From NCBI RefSeq assembly GCF_024171695.1, contig NZ_JAMTCF010000025.1, positions 1 to 64,000 of the forward strand: a stretch of 64,000 nucleotides of DNA, written 5' to 3'. Under the pieces are notes generated by a model. It worked only from the letters and a program-made list of their open reading frames with translations. It did no database searches and was not told the origin of the DNA. Below are positions 16,782 to 25,593 of this stretch, piece by piece (positions within the stretch are counted from its first letter, which is position 1; every line of letters begins with the position of its first letter). Origin of the DNA: Actinosynnema pretiosum (GTDB lineage: Bacteria > Actinomycetota > Actinomycetes > Mycobacteriales > Pseudonocardiaceae). A program made the translations under genes and the position numbers.

Positions 16782-19150
16782 CAGCGCTGCCAGCTCCACT
16801 CGGTGACCTCGGGCAGGTCCTCGCCGTGCTCGCGGATCCACGCGTGGTGCCGGGTGCGCTGGTCGGTCATCAGCTGGCGCAGCCGGGCGGTGCGCGGCCC
16901 GAGGCCCGGCACCCGGTCGATCACGTCCATGACCAGCCGGTAGCGGTCCATGTCGTTGAGCACCAGCATGTCGAACGGCGTGGTGGTGGTGCCCTCCTCC
17001 TTGTACCCGCGCACGTGGATGTTGTTGTGGTTGGTGCGCCGGTAGGTCAGGCGGTGGATCAGCCACGGGTAGCCGTGGTAGGCGAACAGCACCGGCCGGT
17101 CGGTGGTGAAGATCGCGTCGAACTCGCGGTCCGACAGGCCGTGCGGGTGCTCGCTCTCCGGCTGCAACCGCATCAGGTCCACCACGTTGACCACGCGGAC
17201 CCGCAGCGACGGCAGGTGCTCGCGCAGCAGGGACACCGCGGCCATCACCTCGACCGTGGGGGCGTCACCGGCGCAGGCCATGACCACGTCCGGCTCCTCC
17301 ACGCCGTCGTCGTTGCTGGCCCACTCCCAGATGCCCAGGCCCCTGGCGCAGTGCAGCGCCGCCTCCTGCGGGCCGAGCCAGTCCGGGGTCTGGTTCTTGC
17401 CCGCCACCACCACGTTCACGTAGTCGCGGCTGCGCAGGCAGTGATCCGCGACCGACAGCAGGGTGTTGGTGTCCGGCGGCAGGTAGACGCGGACGACCTC
17501 GGCCTTCTTGTTCATGACGTGGTCGATGAAACCGGGGTCCTGGTGGGAGAACCCGTTGTGGTCCTGGCGCCACACGTGCGAGCTGAGCAGGTAGTTCAGC
17601 GACGCGACCGGTCGGCGCCAGCCGAGCTTGCGGTGCGTGCCCAGCCACTTGGCGTGCTGGTTGAACATCGAGTCGACGATGTGCGTGAACGCCTCGTAGC
17701 AGTTGAACAGGCCGTGCCGCCCGGTGAGCAGGTAGCCCTCCAGGAAGCCCTGGCACAGGTGCTCGGACAGCACCTCCACGACGCGGCCCGCGCGCACCAG
17801 GTGGTCGTCGACGGGCAGGGTCTCGCCCTGCCACTGCTTGCCGGTGACCTGGTAGACGGCGTCGAGCCGGTTGGACGCGGTCTCGTCCGGGCCGAACAGG
17901 CGGAAGTTGCGCTGGGCGTCGTTGAGCTCGACCACGTCGCGCAGCAGCTGCCCGAGGACCCTGGTGGGCTCGGAGGTGCTGCCGCCGTGCCGGGGCACGT
18001 CGACGGCGTGGTCGCCCAGCGCGGGCATCCGCAGGTCGCGCAGCAGGGTTCCGCCGTTGGCGTGCGGGGTGGCGCCCATCCGCAGGTCGCCGGGCGGGAC
18101 CAGCTCGCCGAGCTCGGGGACCGGGGCGCCGTCCGCGTCGAACAGCTCCTCGGGCCGGTAGGAGCGCAGCCACTGCTCCAGCATCCGCAGGTGCTCCGGG
18201 TTGTCGCGCACGCCGGAGAGCGGGACCTGGTGCGAGCGCCAGGTGCCCTCGACCTGGACGCCGTCCACTTCGGACGGTCCGGTCCAGCCCTTGGGGCTGC
18301 GCAGCACGATCATCGGCCACGCCGGGCGGGTGGTGTCCTCGCCGGAGCGGGCGCGGGACTGGATCCCCTCGATGGCGTCGAAGACCTGGTCGAGCGCCTC
18401 GGCCATCGCGGCGTGCATGGCCTCCGGCTCGTGGCCCTCCACGTAGACCGGGGCGTAGCCGTAGCCGCGCAGCAGGCTGTCCAGCTCCTCGTGCGGGATG
18501 CGGGCCAGCAGCGCGGGGTTGGCGATCTTGTAGCCGTTGAGGTGCAGGATCGGCAGCACCGCGCCGTCCTGCGCCGGGTCCAGGAACTTGTTGGCGTGCC
18601 AGCTCGCGGCGAGCGGGCCGGTCTCGGCCTCGCCGTCGCCGATGACGCAGGCGACGACCAGGTCGGGGTTGTCGAAGGCGGCGCCGAACGCGTGCGCCAG
18701 GGAGTAGCCCAGCTCCCCACCCTCGTGGATGGAGCCGGGGACCTCCGGCGCGACGTGGCTCGGGACCCCGCCGGGGAACGAGAACTGCCGGAACAGCTTC
18801 GCCATGCCCCGCGCGTCCTGCGGCACCTCGGCGTAGGTCTCGCTGTAGGTGCCCTCCAGCCAGGTGTTGGCCAGCAGCGCGGGACCGCCGTGGCCGGGGC
18901 CGGTGATGAAGAGGACTTCGGCTTCCCGCTGCTTGATGACGCGGTTCAGGTGCGCGTAGACGAAGTTCAGGCCGGGGGTGGTGCCCCAGTGCCCGAGCAG
19001 CCTCGGCTTGATGTTCGCCGCTTCCAGCGGTGTGCTGAGCAAGGGGTTGTCCAGCAGGTAGATCTGCCCCGCTGACAGGTAGTTCGCCGCCCTCCAGTAA
19101 GCATCGATCAGCTTGAGGTCTGCACCGGTTCTACCGGTCTGCGTTGACAT
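16781..19150 (-). CDS. xfp: Phosphoketolase (xylulose-5-P/fructose-6-P)
   Basis: 789 residues, the family size. ATG at 19150 with AGGAG six bases upstream. Thiamine-diphosphate motifs are visible: [27 protein letters not shown], then [18 protein letters not shown] and [14 protein letters not shown]. It splits sugar phosphates to acetyl phosphate, which the next gene turns into acetate and ATP. The upstream gap is shared with a divergent nitroreductase gene and contains a DosR-type box at 19255-19269, so expression is probably induced under low oxygen or nitric oxide together with the rest of this block. Confidence 0.96.
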   Translation of the reverse strand: MSTQTGRTGADLKLIDAYWRAANYLSAGQIYLLDNPLLSTPLEAANIKPRLLGHWGTTPGLNFVYAHLNRVIKQREAEVLFITGPGHGGPALLANTWLEGTYSETYAEVPQDARGMAKLFRQFSFPGGVPSHVAPEVPGSIHEGGELGYSLAHAFGAAFDNPDLVVACVIGDGEAETGPLAASWHANKFLDPAQDGAVLPILHLNGYKIANPALLARIPHEELDSLLRGYGYAPVYVEGHEPEAMHAAMAEALDQVFDAIEGIQSRARSGEDTTRPAWPMIVLRSPKGWTGPSEVDGVQVEGTWRSHQVPLSGVRDNPEHLRMLEQWLRSYRPEELFDADGAPVPELGELVPPGDLRMGATPHANGGTLLRDLRMPALGDHAVDVPRHGGSTSEPTRVLGQLLRDVVELNDAQRNFRLFGPDETASNRLDAVYQVTGKQWQGETLPVDDHLVRAGRVVEVLSEHLCQGFLEGYLLTGRHGLFNCYEAFTHIVDSMFNQHAKWLGTHRKLGWRRPVASLNYLLSSHVWRQDHNGFSHQDPGFIDHVMNKKAEVVRVYLPPDTNTLLSVADHCLRSRDYVNVVVAGKNQTPDWLGPQEAALHCARGLGIWEWASNDDGVEEPDVVMACAGDAPTVEVMAAVSLLREHLPSLRVRVVNVVDLMRLQPESEHPHGLSDREFDAIFTTDRPVLFAYHGYPWLIHRLTYRRTNHNNIHVRGYKEEGTTTTPFDMLVLNDMDRYRLVMDVIDRVPGLGPRTARLRQLMTDQRTRHHAWIREHGEDLPEVTEWSWQR

Positions 19151-19254
19151 CCAGGTCTCCTCGACTGCGGTTGCCGTCCGATGTCCACGGGGGGCTACCC
19201 ACACCCTCCCGCGCCGACCCGTTCGGTTGAAGGTCCGCCGGTCCCCGTCGCACA

Positions 19255-19269
19255 GGGACTTGTGGCCCT
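19255..19269. promoter_or_regulatory. DosR-type box A (xfp / nitroreductase, divergent)
   Basis: GGGACTTGTGGCCCT, with flanks extending the inverted arms to CAGGG/CCCTG. It is 68 bases (centre to start) from the nitroreductase ATG and 112 from xfp. A weaker related site reads GGGGACCGGCGGACC on the minus strand at 19232-19246 and is nearer to xfp. Confidence 0.75.
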
Positions 19270-19329
19270 GAGAGGGGGCCTGGGACTGCCGGCAACGTCG
19301 TCGGCGACGAACACATGGAGGTGAGCCGC

Positions 19330-20316
19330 ATGGACCGCGGTCTGCCCGACGACGAGACGATCCGGGCCGCGGTGGCACTGGCCTGCCGCGCGCCCTCGAT
19401 GCACAACACCCAGCCGTGGCGGTGGAAGCTGGGCGACAGCAGCGTGCACCTGTACGCCGACCCGGAGCGCTGCCTGCCCGCGACGGACCCCGACGGCGCG
19501 GACCTGGTGCTCAGCTGCGGCGCGGCGCTGCACCACCTGCGGGTGGCGCTGGCCGCGATGGGGCTGCGGGCCTCGGTGCGCAGGCTGCCGAACCCCTCCG
19601 ACCCGGACCACCTGGCGTCGGTCGAGCTGTCCCGGCAGGAGCCGCAGGCGGAGGAGATCGCGCTGGCGGCGGCGATCCAGCGGCGCCGCACCGACCGCAG
19701 GCGGTACTCGTCGTGGGCGGTGCCCAGGGCGGTGCTGGAGCAGCTGGTGGACCGCGCGGTCGAGGAAGGCGTCGTGGCGCGCGAGGTCCTGGGCACGCGG
19801 GCGCGGTTCGAGCTGTCGCTGGCGGTGGCGCGGGCGGCGGCCGTGCAGGAGGCGGACCCGGCGTACCGGTGGGAGATCCGGCGGTGGAGCGGCGGGCACG
19901 TCGAGCCGGAGGGGGTGCCCGCGGCGAACGCGCCGCTCGGGCAGCACCGGTACGGGGACGTGGGGATGCGGGAGTTCCCGAGCGGGGAGCTGCTGTGCCC
20001 GGAGAACGGGACGTGGGAGGAGGACGGGGCGACCCTGCTGGTGCTGGGGACCACGTCCGACGACCGGTTGTCGCGGCTCAAGGCCGGTGAGGCGATGAGC
20101 GCGGTGCTGCTGGAGGCGACGGCGGCGGGGTTGGTGGCGTGCCCGCTGAGCCAGCCGCTGGAGGTGGCGGAGGCCAGGCAGCGGGTGCGCGACGAGGTGC
20201 TGGACGGGTCGGTGTTCCCGCAGATCGCGCTGCGCGTGGGCTGGGCGTCCTTCGACGCCGACCCGCTGCCGCCGACGCCGAGGCGGGCGCTGGACGAGGT
20301 GCTGGTGAAGTGGTGA
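19330..20316 (+). CDS. Acg-type nitroreductase-fold protein (Rv3131-like)
   Basis: 328 residues. ATG 19330 was chosen over 19315 because GGAGGTGA sits just ahead of it. It carries the family signature [17 protein letters not shown] near the N-terminus, then [26 protein letters not shown] and a second half with [11 protein letters not shown] and [21 protein letters not shown]. Members of the mycobacterial DosR regulon (Rv2032/Acg, Rv3127, Rv3131) have the same layout: a doubled nitroreductase fold, often with poor flavin retention. Enzymatic role uncertain, perhaps flavin sequestration or redox defence. A second paralogue lies at 29841-30890. Confidence 0.87.
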   Translation: MDRGLPDDETIRAAVALACRAPSMHNTQPWRWKLGDSSVHLYADPERCLPATDPDGADLVLSCGAALHHLRVALAAMGLRASVRRLPNPSDPDHLASVELSRQEPQAEEIALAAAIQRRRTDRRRYSSWAVPRAVLEQLVDRAVEEGVVAREVLGTRARFELSLAVARAAAVQEADPAYRWEIRRWSGGHVEPEGVPAANAPLGQHRYGDVGMREFPSGELLCPENGTWEEDGATLLVLGTTSDDRLSRLKAGEAMSAVLLEATAAGLVACPLSQPLEVAEARQRVRDEVLDGSVFPQIALRVGWASFDADPLPPTPRRALDEVLVKW

Positions 20317-20347
20317 GCGCTCAGCGGGGGTGAGCGGGGTTGGTGGA

Positions 20348-20378
20348 GCGCCCCGGTCGGGTTGTCCGGCCGGGGCGC
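20348..20378 (+). terminator. Hairpin after the first nitroreductase gene
   Basis: GCGCCCCGG (20348-20356) and CCGGGGCGC (20370-20378), 13-base loop, about 30 bases after the stop codon. Confidence 0.6.
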
Positions 20379-20442
20379 GCTCGTGCGCGCGGGGTGGGTT
20401 CCAGGGCGCTTTCCGGGGTGCTGCGGGGTGGGTTGCAGGACG

Positions 20443-20478
20443 GGCTGCGGGGTGGGCTGCGGGGTCGGCTGCGGGGTG
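20443..20478. repeat. 12-bp tandem repeat, three copies
   Basis: GGCTGCGGGGTG, GGCTGCGGGGTC and GGCTGCGGGGTG run head to tail, with more degenerate copies to the left from about 20419. They lie between the nitroreductase terminator and the box of the next gene. Confidence 0.75.
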
Positions 20479-20524
20479 CCGTCGTGGCGCGGATTCGGTC
20501 CCCGGTAAGGGTCCTAGCCCGTGG

Positions 20525-20539
20525 GGGACCTTGGGCACT
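20525..20539. promoter_or_regulatory. DosR-type box B (hibernation-factor-like gene)
   Basis: GGGACCTTGGGCACT, centred 42 bases before the ATG at 20574. An extra inverted motif GGGTCCTAGCCC lies at 20509-20520 and may be a second, weaker site. Confidence 0.7.
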
Positions 20540-20573
20540 GGGTCTCGGTTCGCGCGCTGACCATGATCGTGGT

Positions 20574-20870
20574 ATGAGCAAAGCGCGCGAGATCGTGAAC
20601 ATGCAGCTGAGCCTGGCCCGCAGGGTCCCCGAGGCGGCGCGGGAGTACGCGGGCGTGAAGATCGGCGGGCTCGGCAAGTACGCCCCCGGAGTGGTGCCGT
20701 TCGCGATGGTCCGGCTGTCGTACGACGGCCCGCGCAGACTGGTCGCGCACGGGACGCTGCACGTGGACGGGCACGCGGTGAACGCGGACGCGGGCGCGGA
20801 GACGTTCATCGAGGTCGTGGACCTGCTGCAGGACAGGCTGAAGGCGCAACTGGTCAAGATGCACGGCTGA
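20574..20870 (+). CDS. Small ribosome-hibernation-factor-like protein
   Basis: 98 residues. After a basic N-terminus (MSKAREIVNMQLSLARRVPE), the segment VRLSYDGPRRLVAHGTLHVDGHAVNADAGAETFIEVVDLLQDRLKAQLVKMHG follows the strand-strand-helix pattern of HPF/sigma-54-modulation domains, ending in the ID.L.D.L..QL.K helix. In Mycobacterium a DosR-controlled protein (Rv0079) has a related role, so a function in ribosome silencing during dormancy is plausible. No ribosome-binding site is visible. The upstream box is centred 42 bases before the ATG, so transcription may start at the ATG itself and give a leaderless message. The family call is moderate. Confidence 0.65.
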   Translation: MSKAREIVNMQLSLARRVPEAAREYAGVKIGGLGKYAPGVVPFAMVRLSYDGPRRLVAHGTLHVDGHAVNADAGAETFIEVVDLLQDRLKAQLVKMHG

Positions 20871-20932
20871 GCGGGCACGGGACAGCGGTGTCGCGGTCGT
20901 AGGCGCGGAGCGGAGCGGAGCGGGACGAGGTC

Positions 20933-20963
20933 GAACCCGGAGTCCACGGCGGACTTCGGGTTC
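20933..20963. terminator. Bidirectional hairpin between convergent genes
   Basis: GAACCCGGAGTCC (20933-20945) and GGACTTCGGGTTC (20951-20963) pair with one G-U, loop ACGGC. It serves the small + gene (stop 20870) and the minus gene ending at 20998. Confidence 0.6.
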
Positions 20964-20997
20964 GTGGTGCCCCTCTGCGGCTCACGCCCTCATGCCC

Positions 20998-21369
20998 CTA
21001 GCGGTCGACCACCCACCGCGCGTCGGCCGGCCAAGTCCCTTTCGCCACAACGCACTCCGCGATCCGCAGCGCTTCCGCGAGCGGCACGGTGTCCGCGTCC
21101 GGGTACTCGTCGCTCTGGCCGTTCGCCAGCTCGTACCCGTCGCTCCAGTCGTCCGGGTCCGCGTCGGGGTCGACCGCGTGCTCGCCCGGATCGCCCTCGC
21201 GCTCCAGCAGCAGCACCATCGCGCGCTCGCCGTTGCTCACCACCGCCAGCGACCGCCCGCCGTCCGAGGCGAACCACGCCTCCAGCGCGCCCGCCGCGAT
21301 CCGCCCGCGCAGCAGCTCCCCGACCTCGTCGGCCGCCACCGGGCGCCCGTCCAGGATCCACGCGCTCAC
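20998..21369 (-). CDS. Imm1-type immunity-like protein
   Basis: 123 residues, start GTG 21369 with GGGAG eight bases upstream. The run AVVSNGERAMVLLL, then GDPGEHAVDPDADPDDW, ELANGQSDEYPDADTVPL and WPADARWV fits the Imm1 family of small acidic proteins that neutralise secreted deaminase/nuclease toxins. No toxin gene is adjacent. Instead it is coupled (GTGA overlap) to a nucleotidyltransferase-like gene. It could be an orphan immunity gene or have another role. Two further Imm1-like genes in this window (33752 and 37653) do follow toxin genes. Confidence 0.6.
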   Translation of the reverse strand: MSAWILDGRPVAADEVGELLRGRIAAGALEAWFASDGGRSLAVVSNGERAMVLLLEREGDPGEHAVDPDADPDDWSDGYELANGQSDEYPDADTVPLAEALRIAECVVAKGTWPADARWVVDR

Positions 21370-21986
21370 CGGTACTGCTCCCGCGCTGCGCAGCAGTGCG
21401 AAACCACGAAATGACGCACTGCGGCCCCACAGTGCGACTCAACAGGTTCGCTCTTCGCTCTTGGCCCACACCTCTCGCCATTCGGGTCGAACCGCGCGCA
21501 CAGCGCCCGCACGTCGGCCCGGTCGTCCGCGTCCCCGGTGTACTGGTCGTGGAACCGCACCGCCCACTCGGCCGCGACGCAGTCCACCTCGCGCCCGCCG
21601 ACGACGCCGCGCCCCCGCAACGACCCCGCCGGGTAGGCCACCCCGCGCTCGGCCGGTCCCAGCACCCCGCGCCCCTCCGCGTCCAGCTCCACCACGTGCA
21701 GGTCCACCACCACTCCCCCGCGCGCCACCAGGAAGTTCCACGCCACCGCCCCCGGCTCCCCGACGCGCGCGAACCCGGCACCCTCCAGCGCCCCCAGGAA
21801 CGCCCCGAGGAACCGCTTCTCCACCACCACGTCCAGGTCCCCGTGCGGCCGGGTCTGCTCGCCGAGCAGGGCGTCCACGCCCCACCCGCCGTCGACCCGC
21901 AGCCGCGCGCCCGCCGCCTCCGCCAGGTCCAGCACGGCCAGCACGTCGGCCACCCCGGTCACCGCCCCCTCGGGCGTGCTCGTCAC
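21366..21986 (-). CDS. Aminoglycoside/lincosamide nucleotidyltransferase-like protein
   Basis: 206 residues from GTG 21986. A GTG just before it and an upstream ATG extension are possible, but GAGGGTG favours this site. The core LRVDGGWGVDALLGEQTRPHGDLDVVVE carries the GG...D.D metal/nucleotide motif of the ANT(2'')/LnuA-like nucleotidyltransferase fold. WNFLVARGGVVVDLHVVELD and VDCVAAEWAVRFHDQY follow, as in that family. Such proteins can adenylylate antibiotics, but many chromosomal members have unknown substrates, so resistance should not be assumed. The last 30 residues are Cys/His-containing (SHCGAAVRHFVVSHCCAA) and look added on. Its stop overlaps the start of the Imm1-like gene. Confidence 0.7.
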   Translation of the reverse strand: MTSTPEGAVTGVADVLAVLDLAEAAGARLRVDGGWGVDALLGEQTRPHGDLDVVVEKRFLGAFLGALEGAGFARVGEPGAVAWNFLVARGGVVVDLHVVELDAEGRGVLGPAERGVAYPAGSLRGRGVVGGREVDCVAAEWAVRFHDQYTGDADDRADVRALCARFDPNGERCGPRAKSEPVESHCGAAVRHFVVSHCCAAREQYR

Positions 21987-22005
21987 CACGCCGACACCCT
22001 CGCAC

Positions 22006-22042
22006 GGCGAAGGCCCCACCCGCAGCGGGTGGGGCCTTCGCC
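22006..22042 (-). terminator. 16-bp hairpin closing the stress-protein operon
   Basis: GGCGAAGGCCCCACCC (22006-22021) and GGGTGGGGCCTTCGCC (22027-22042), loop GCAGC, 11 bases after the stop of the short universal stress protein gene. Confidence 0.8.
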
Positions 22043-22052
22043 GGAAGAACCG

Positions 22053-22424
22053 TCAGTCGACCGGGCCGCGCGGAGCGGGCGCCACGACCACCGGGGCGGA
22101 CGCCGACACCTTGCCCTCCTCGCCCAGCACCAGCATCGCCTGACCACGAGCCCTGCGGGACAGGACCTCCGACGCGCACCCGCGCACGCTGTGCCGCACG
22201 ACCTCCGGCACCACGTCGCGGCCGTCGCAGACCTGCCGCAGCAGGCGTTCCACCAGGGCGACCGAGCGGGCGCGGGAAGCGCGCTCACCCTCGTCGCACA
22301 GCTCCCACGCGTTCACGACGTGCAGCGGCCTGCCCTGCGCCACCGCTTCGTCCATCGCCCAGGCCAGCGCCTTGCGGCACCTCTCCGACCCGTCGACCCC
22401 GACCACGATCGCCCCGATGTTCAC
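22053..22424 (-). CDS. Short universal stress protein, likely non-ATP-binding
   Basis: 123 residues. The N-terminus IGAIVVGVDGSERCRKALAWAMDEA and the following LHVVNAWE are standard UspA features. The second half is shortened: VLGEEGKVSASAPVVVAPAP replaces the usual G-2x-G-9x-G-(S/T) nucleotide loop, so ATP binding is doubtful. The ATG at 22424 overlaps the upstream synthetase stop (ATGA). Third and last gene of an operon that starts behind box C, so it should be induced with the DosR-type block. Confidence 0.85.
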   Translation of the reverse strand: MNIGAIVVGVDGSERCRKALAWAMDEAVAQGRPLHVVNAWELCDEGERASRARSVALVERLLRQVCDGRDVVPEVVRHSVRGCASEVLSRRARGQAMLVLGEEGKVSASAPVVVAPAPRGPVD

Positions 22425-24979
22425 GCCCCGGCCCTCCGCAACGCTCGCAGGTACGGGTCGACCGGGGCGACGGGTTCCAAGCGGACCCGCGCGTCCACGG
22501 CGATGACCCGCTCCCCCTTGACCACCAAGGGGTTGAGGTCAAGCTCGGCGATCTCCGGCACCATCTCCGCCAGCCGCGACACGCGCAGCAGCACGTCGTG
22601 CACCGGCTCCTCCGGGTGCTGCTCGAACACCTTGGCCGAGGCCCGGAAGCCGCGCAAGAGGTCGTCCACGTCCGCCGAGGTCAGCGGCGCCAGCGCGGCG
22701 GCCCGGTCGTCCAGCAGGTCGGTGTCCACGCCGCCCAGGCCGGTCACCACGAGCGGCCCGAAGCGCTGGTCGCTCACGACGCCCACGAGCAGCTCGCGAC
22801 CGCTCTCGGCCATCGGCTGGATGAACACGCCCTGCAGGCGGTCGCCGAAGCGCTCCTGCATCCCGGTGAACTCCTCGGCGACCCGCTCGGGGGTGCCCAG
22901 GTTCAGCTTGACGCCACCGGCCTTGCTCTTGTGCAGGACGCCGCGCGCCACCGCCTTCATGGCGATCGGCTGCCCGAACGACTTCTGCGCCGCGACCGCG
23001 CCCTCCACGTCGGAGGCCAGCACGCCGCCCAGGATCGGCAGGCCGAACGCGCTCAGCAGGCGCACCACCTGGTCCGGCTCCAGCCAGCCGCCCTCGGGCT
23101 CGACCGCGAAGTGCTCGGCCACGACCTTGCGGGCCAGCGGCACGTCGATGCCGGGCAGGTCCACCGCCGAGGGCGCGGGCCTGCGCAGCCACTCGGCGCG
23201 CTGCACCAGCGCGGCCAGCGACTCGGCGGCGCGCACCGGGTCGGCGTAGGAGGCGATGCCGTTCTCCAGGATCGCGACCGAGCCGAGCTGGTCGGCGGCG
23301 ACCGCGAGCACCGGCTTGGAGCTGGTGCGGATGCCCTCGGCCGGGTTGCCCAGCGCGGTGGGCACGGTGACCGCGATGACCGCGTCCACGGCCGGGTCGG
23401 CGGCCACGACGTCCACGCACTGCGCGAAGACGTCGGCGTCGAGCACGGCGGTGGTGTCGACCGGGTTGGTCGTGCTGGCCACCGAGGGCAGCAGCGCGGC
23501 GAGCTTCGCCGTGGTGTCCTCGGACAGGTCGGCGACGGTCAGCCCGTTGTGCGAGCAGGCGTCCGCCGCGAGCACGCCGAGACCACCGGCGTTGCTGACG
23601 ACCGCGACCGAGCGGCCCTGCGGCAGCGGGGTGTTCTCCAGCGCGGCCAGCACCTCGACCAGCTCGGCGATGCCGTCGACCACGATCACGCCCGCCTGCC
23701 GGAACAGGGCTTCCTGGGTGACCGCCGGGGTCGCGGTGGACGCGGTGTGCGACGCCGCCGCCCGCTGGCCCGCCTCGCTGGTGGCCGAGCGGATCGCCAG
23801 CACCGGCTTCTGCCTGGCGACCCTGCGGGCCAGCCGGGAGAACTTGCGCGGGTTGCCGAACGACTCCAGGTAGAGCACCACCGAGGTGGTGCGCTCGTCG
23901 CGCTCCCACCACAGCAGCAGGTCGTTGCCGCTCACGTCGTACTTGTCGCCGGTGGAGACCACGTCGGTGGTGCCCATGCCGAGCGCGGAGAGCTGCTCCA
24001 GCACCGCGATGGCCACGCCGCCGGACTGGGTCACCAGGCCGATGCCGCCGCCGCCCGAGCCCTTGCGGGTGAACGTGGCGTCCATCCGCACCTCGGGGTC
24101 GGTGGACGCGACGCCGATGCAGTTCGGGCCGACCATGCGCATCCCGTGCTTGTGCACGGACGCCAGCAGCGGCTCGGGGTCGACGCCGGAGGTGACGACC
24201 ACCATGGCCTTGACGCCGCGCTTGCCGCAGTCCTCGGCGACGGCGGGCACCGCCGCGGCGGGCACGCAGATCACGGCGAGGTCGGGCGCGACGGGCAGCT
24301 CGGCCACCGACGGGTAGCAGGTGACGCCGAGCAGCTCGTCGGCCTTGGGGTTGACCGCGTACAGCTCGCCCGCGAACTCGCCCTTGACCAGGTTCGCCAG
24401 CACCGCGTGGCCGACCGAGGTGGCGTTGCGGCCCGCGCCGATGACCACGATCGAGGACGGCTTGAGCACCGCCCGCAGGCTCGCCACGCCGGAGGTCAGC
24501 TCGCGGTTGGCGACCGCGTCCAGGTAGTCCTCGCCGCCGTCGAGGCCGAGGTCGACGCGCACGACGTCGGTCTCGGGCGTGGCGGTCATGACCAGGCCCA
24601 GCTCGCTGAACAGCGCGAGCATCCTCGGGTTGTTGCTGAGCAGGTCGGCGGTGAACCGGCGCACGCCCCGGCCCCGCGCGAGCGAGACCAGGTGCTCCAG
24701 CAGGAGGGTGCCGACGCCTCTGGACTGGCTCGCCGAGGCGACGACCAGCACCACGTTGGCGCTGGTCTCGTCCTCGGCGGACGGCGCGTAGGCGGCGGCG
24801 CCGATGAGCTCGTCGTCGGAGAACGCGCAGAGCACGGTGTCGTTCTCGGCGAGCGGGTAGCGGTCGGGCAGTTCGCGGCGGAGCTCGCGCAGCGCTTGGG
24901 CGTCCTCGGGGCTCGCCTCGCGCAGCGCGATGACGGTGCCGTCGGAGAGCAGGGCGCGGGTCTCGATGTGCGTGGTCAC
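22421..24979 (-). CDS. GNAT acetyltransferase fused to ADP-forming acyl-CoA synthetase (Pat-like)
   Basis: 852 residues, GTG 24979 overlapping the upstream Usp stop. Residues ~1-150 form a GNAT domain (LRELRRELPDRYPLAE, acetyl-CoA loop SQSRGVGTLLLEHLV). The rest follows the NDP-forming synthetase order: CoA-binding (SIVVIGAGRNATSVGHAV), ligase part with the phospho-His motif AAASHTASTATP, and a C-terminal ATP-grasp half (GQPIAMKAVARGVLHKSKAGGV). This N-terminal GNAT order is the reverse of Salmonella Pat and matches Streptomyces PatA, which acetylates and silences acetyl-CoA synthetase. It may be a protein acetyltransferase linked to acetate metabolism, sitting beside xfp-ackA in the same regulon. 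Confidence 0.85.
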   Translation of the reverse strand: MTTHIETRALLSDGTVIALREASPEDAQALRELRRELPDRYPLAENDTVLCAFSDDELIGAAAYAPSAEDETSANVVLVVASASQSRGVGTLLLEHLVSLARGRGVRRFTADLLSNNPRMLALFSELGLVMTATPETDVVRVDLGLDGGEDYLDAVANRELTSGVASLRAVLKPSSIVVIGAGRNATSVGHAVLANLVKGEFAGELYAVNPKADELLGVTCYPSVAELPVAPDLAVICVPAAAVPAVAEDCGKRGVKAMVVVTSGVDPEPLLASVHKHGMRMVGPNCIGVASTDPEVRMDATFTRKGSGGGGIGLVTQSGGVAIAVLEQLSALGMGTTDVVSTGDKYDVSGNDLLLWWERDERTTSVVLYLESFGNPRKFSRLARRVARQKPVLAIRSATSEAGQRAAASHTASTATPAVTQEALFRQAGVIVVDGIAELVEVLAALENTPLPQGRSVAVVSNAGGLGVLAADACSHNGLTVADLSEDTTAKLAALLPSVASTTNPVDTTAVLDADVFAQCVDVVAADPAVDAVIAVTVPTALGNPAEGIRTSSKPVLAVAADQLGSVAILENGIASYADPVRAAESLAALVQRAEWLRRPAPSAVDLPGIDVPLARKVVAEHFAVEPEGGWLEPDQVVRLLSAFGLPILGGVLASDVEGAVAAQKSFGQPIAMKAVARGVLHKSKAGGVKLNLGTPERVAEEFTGMQERFGDRLQGVFIQPMAESGRELLVGVVSDQRFGPLVVTGLGGVDTDLLDDRAAALAPLTSADVDDLLRGFRASAKVFEQHPEEPVHDVLLRVSRLAEMVPEIAELDLNPLVVKGERVIAVDARVRLEPVAPVDPYLRALRRAGA

Positions 24980-25443
24980 AGCAGCGGTCCAGGTGTGATG
25001 ACGGGACGGGGTTCTTCGTCGCTCTCGGGCTGTGGGGCCCGGAGCACCACCACGGGGCAAGCCGCGTGGTGGACGCAGTGCGAGCTGACCGATCCGAGCA
25101 GGGCGGTCCGCAGCAGGCCCATTCCCCTGCTGCCGACGACCAGGAGCTGCGCGTCGCGCGAGGCGTTGACGAGCGCGTCGCGCGCGTCGCCCTCGACCAG
25201 GACGCCGCGGACGTCGTCCAGTCCGGCGATGGCGTCCTGCAGGGCCGCCCGGTGCGCCGCGCGCAGTTCGTCGCGGTCGATCCCGACCGGCGCGGGCGCC
25301 ATGACCTGCCCGTACTCGATGTGCCACGCGAGAACGGCGTCGACGCGGCAGCCCCGCAGGGCGGCCTCCTCGACCGCCCAGCGCAGTGCGGAACGGGCGG
25401 CGGGCGAGCCGTCGACACCGACCACGATCGCCTTGTCGTCCAT
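24976..25443 (-). CDS. Universal stress protein with ATP-binding motif
   Basis: 155 residues, strong site GGAGGAGGG ahead of ATG 25443. UspA fold: KAIVVGVDGSPAARSALRWAVEEA, VDAVLAWHIEYG, and the complete ATP motif LLVVGSRGMGLLRTALLGSVSSHCVHHAACPVVVL. First gene of the three-gene operon with the GNAT-synthetase fusion and the short Usp. Box C (25526-25540) is centred 90 bases before the start. Mycobacterial DosR regulons contain several such proteins, whose role is tied to ATP sensing and growth arrest. Confidence 0.93.
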   Translation of the reverse strand: MDDKAIVVGVDGSPAARSALRWAVEEAALRGCRVDAVLAWHIEYGQVMAPAPVGIDRDELRAAHRAALQDAIAGLDDVRGVLVEGDARDALVNASRDAQLLVVGSRGMGLLRTALLGSVSSHCVHHAACPVVVLRAPQPESDEEPRPVITPGPLL

Positions 25444-25525
25444 GTTCCCTCCTCCTCCGGTGCTCTGGTTCGAGCGTCCCTCCGGGGCCTGCCGCGCGGT
25501 CAGTGACGGCGGGCCCGCAGCGGCT

Positions 25526-25540
25526 GGGACCTTCGGCCCT
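25526..25540. promoter_or_regulatory. DosR-type box C (universal stress protein operon)
   Basis: GGGACCTTCGGCCCT, the best-conserved copy, centred 90 bases upstream of the Usp ATG and downstream of the CBS gene stop. Confidence 0.78.
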
Positions 25541-25593
25541 TCGGGCTCGGGCCGTGCGCTCGACGGGTGGTCTTGCCGCAGGTCAGAGCGGGT

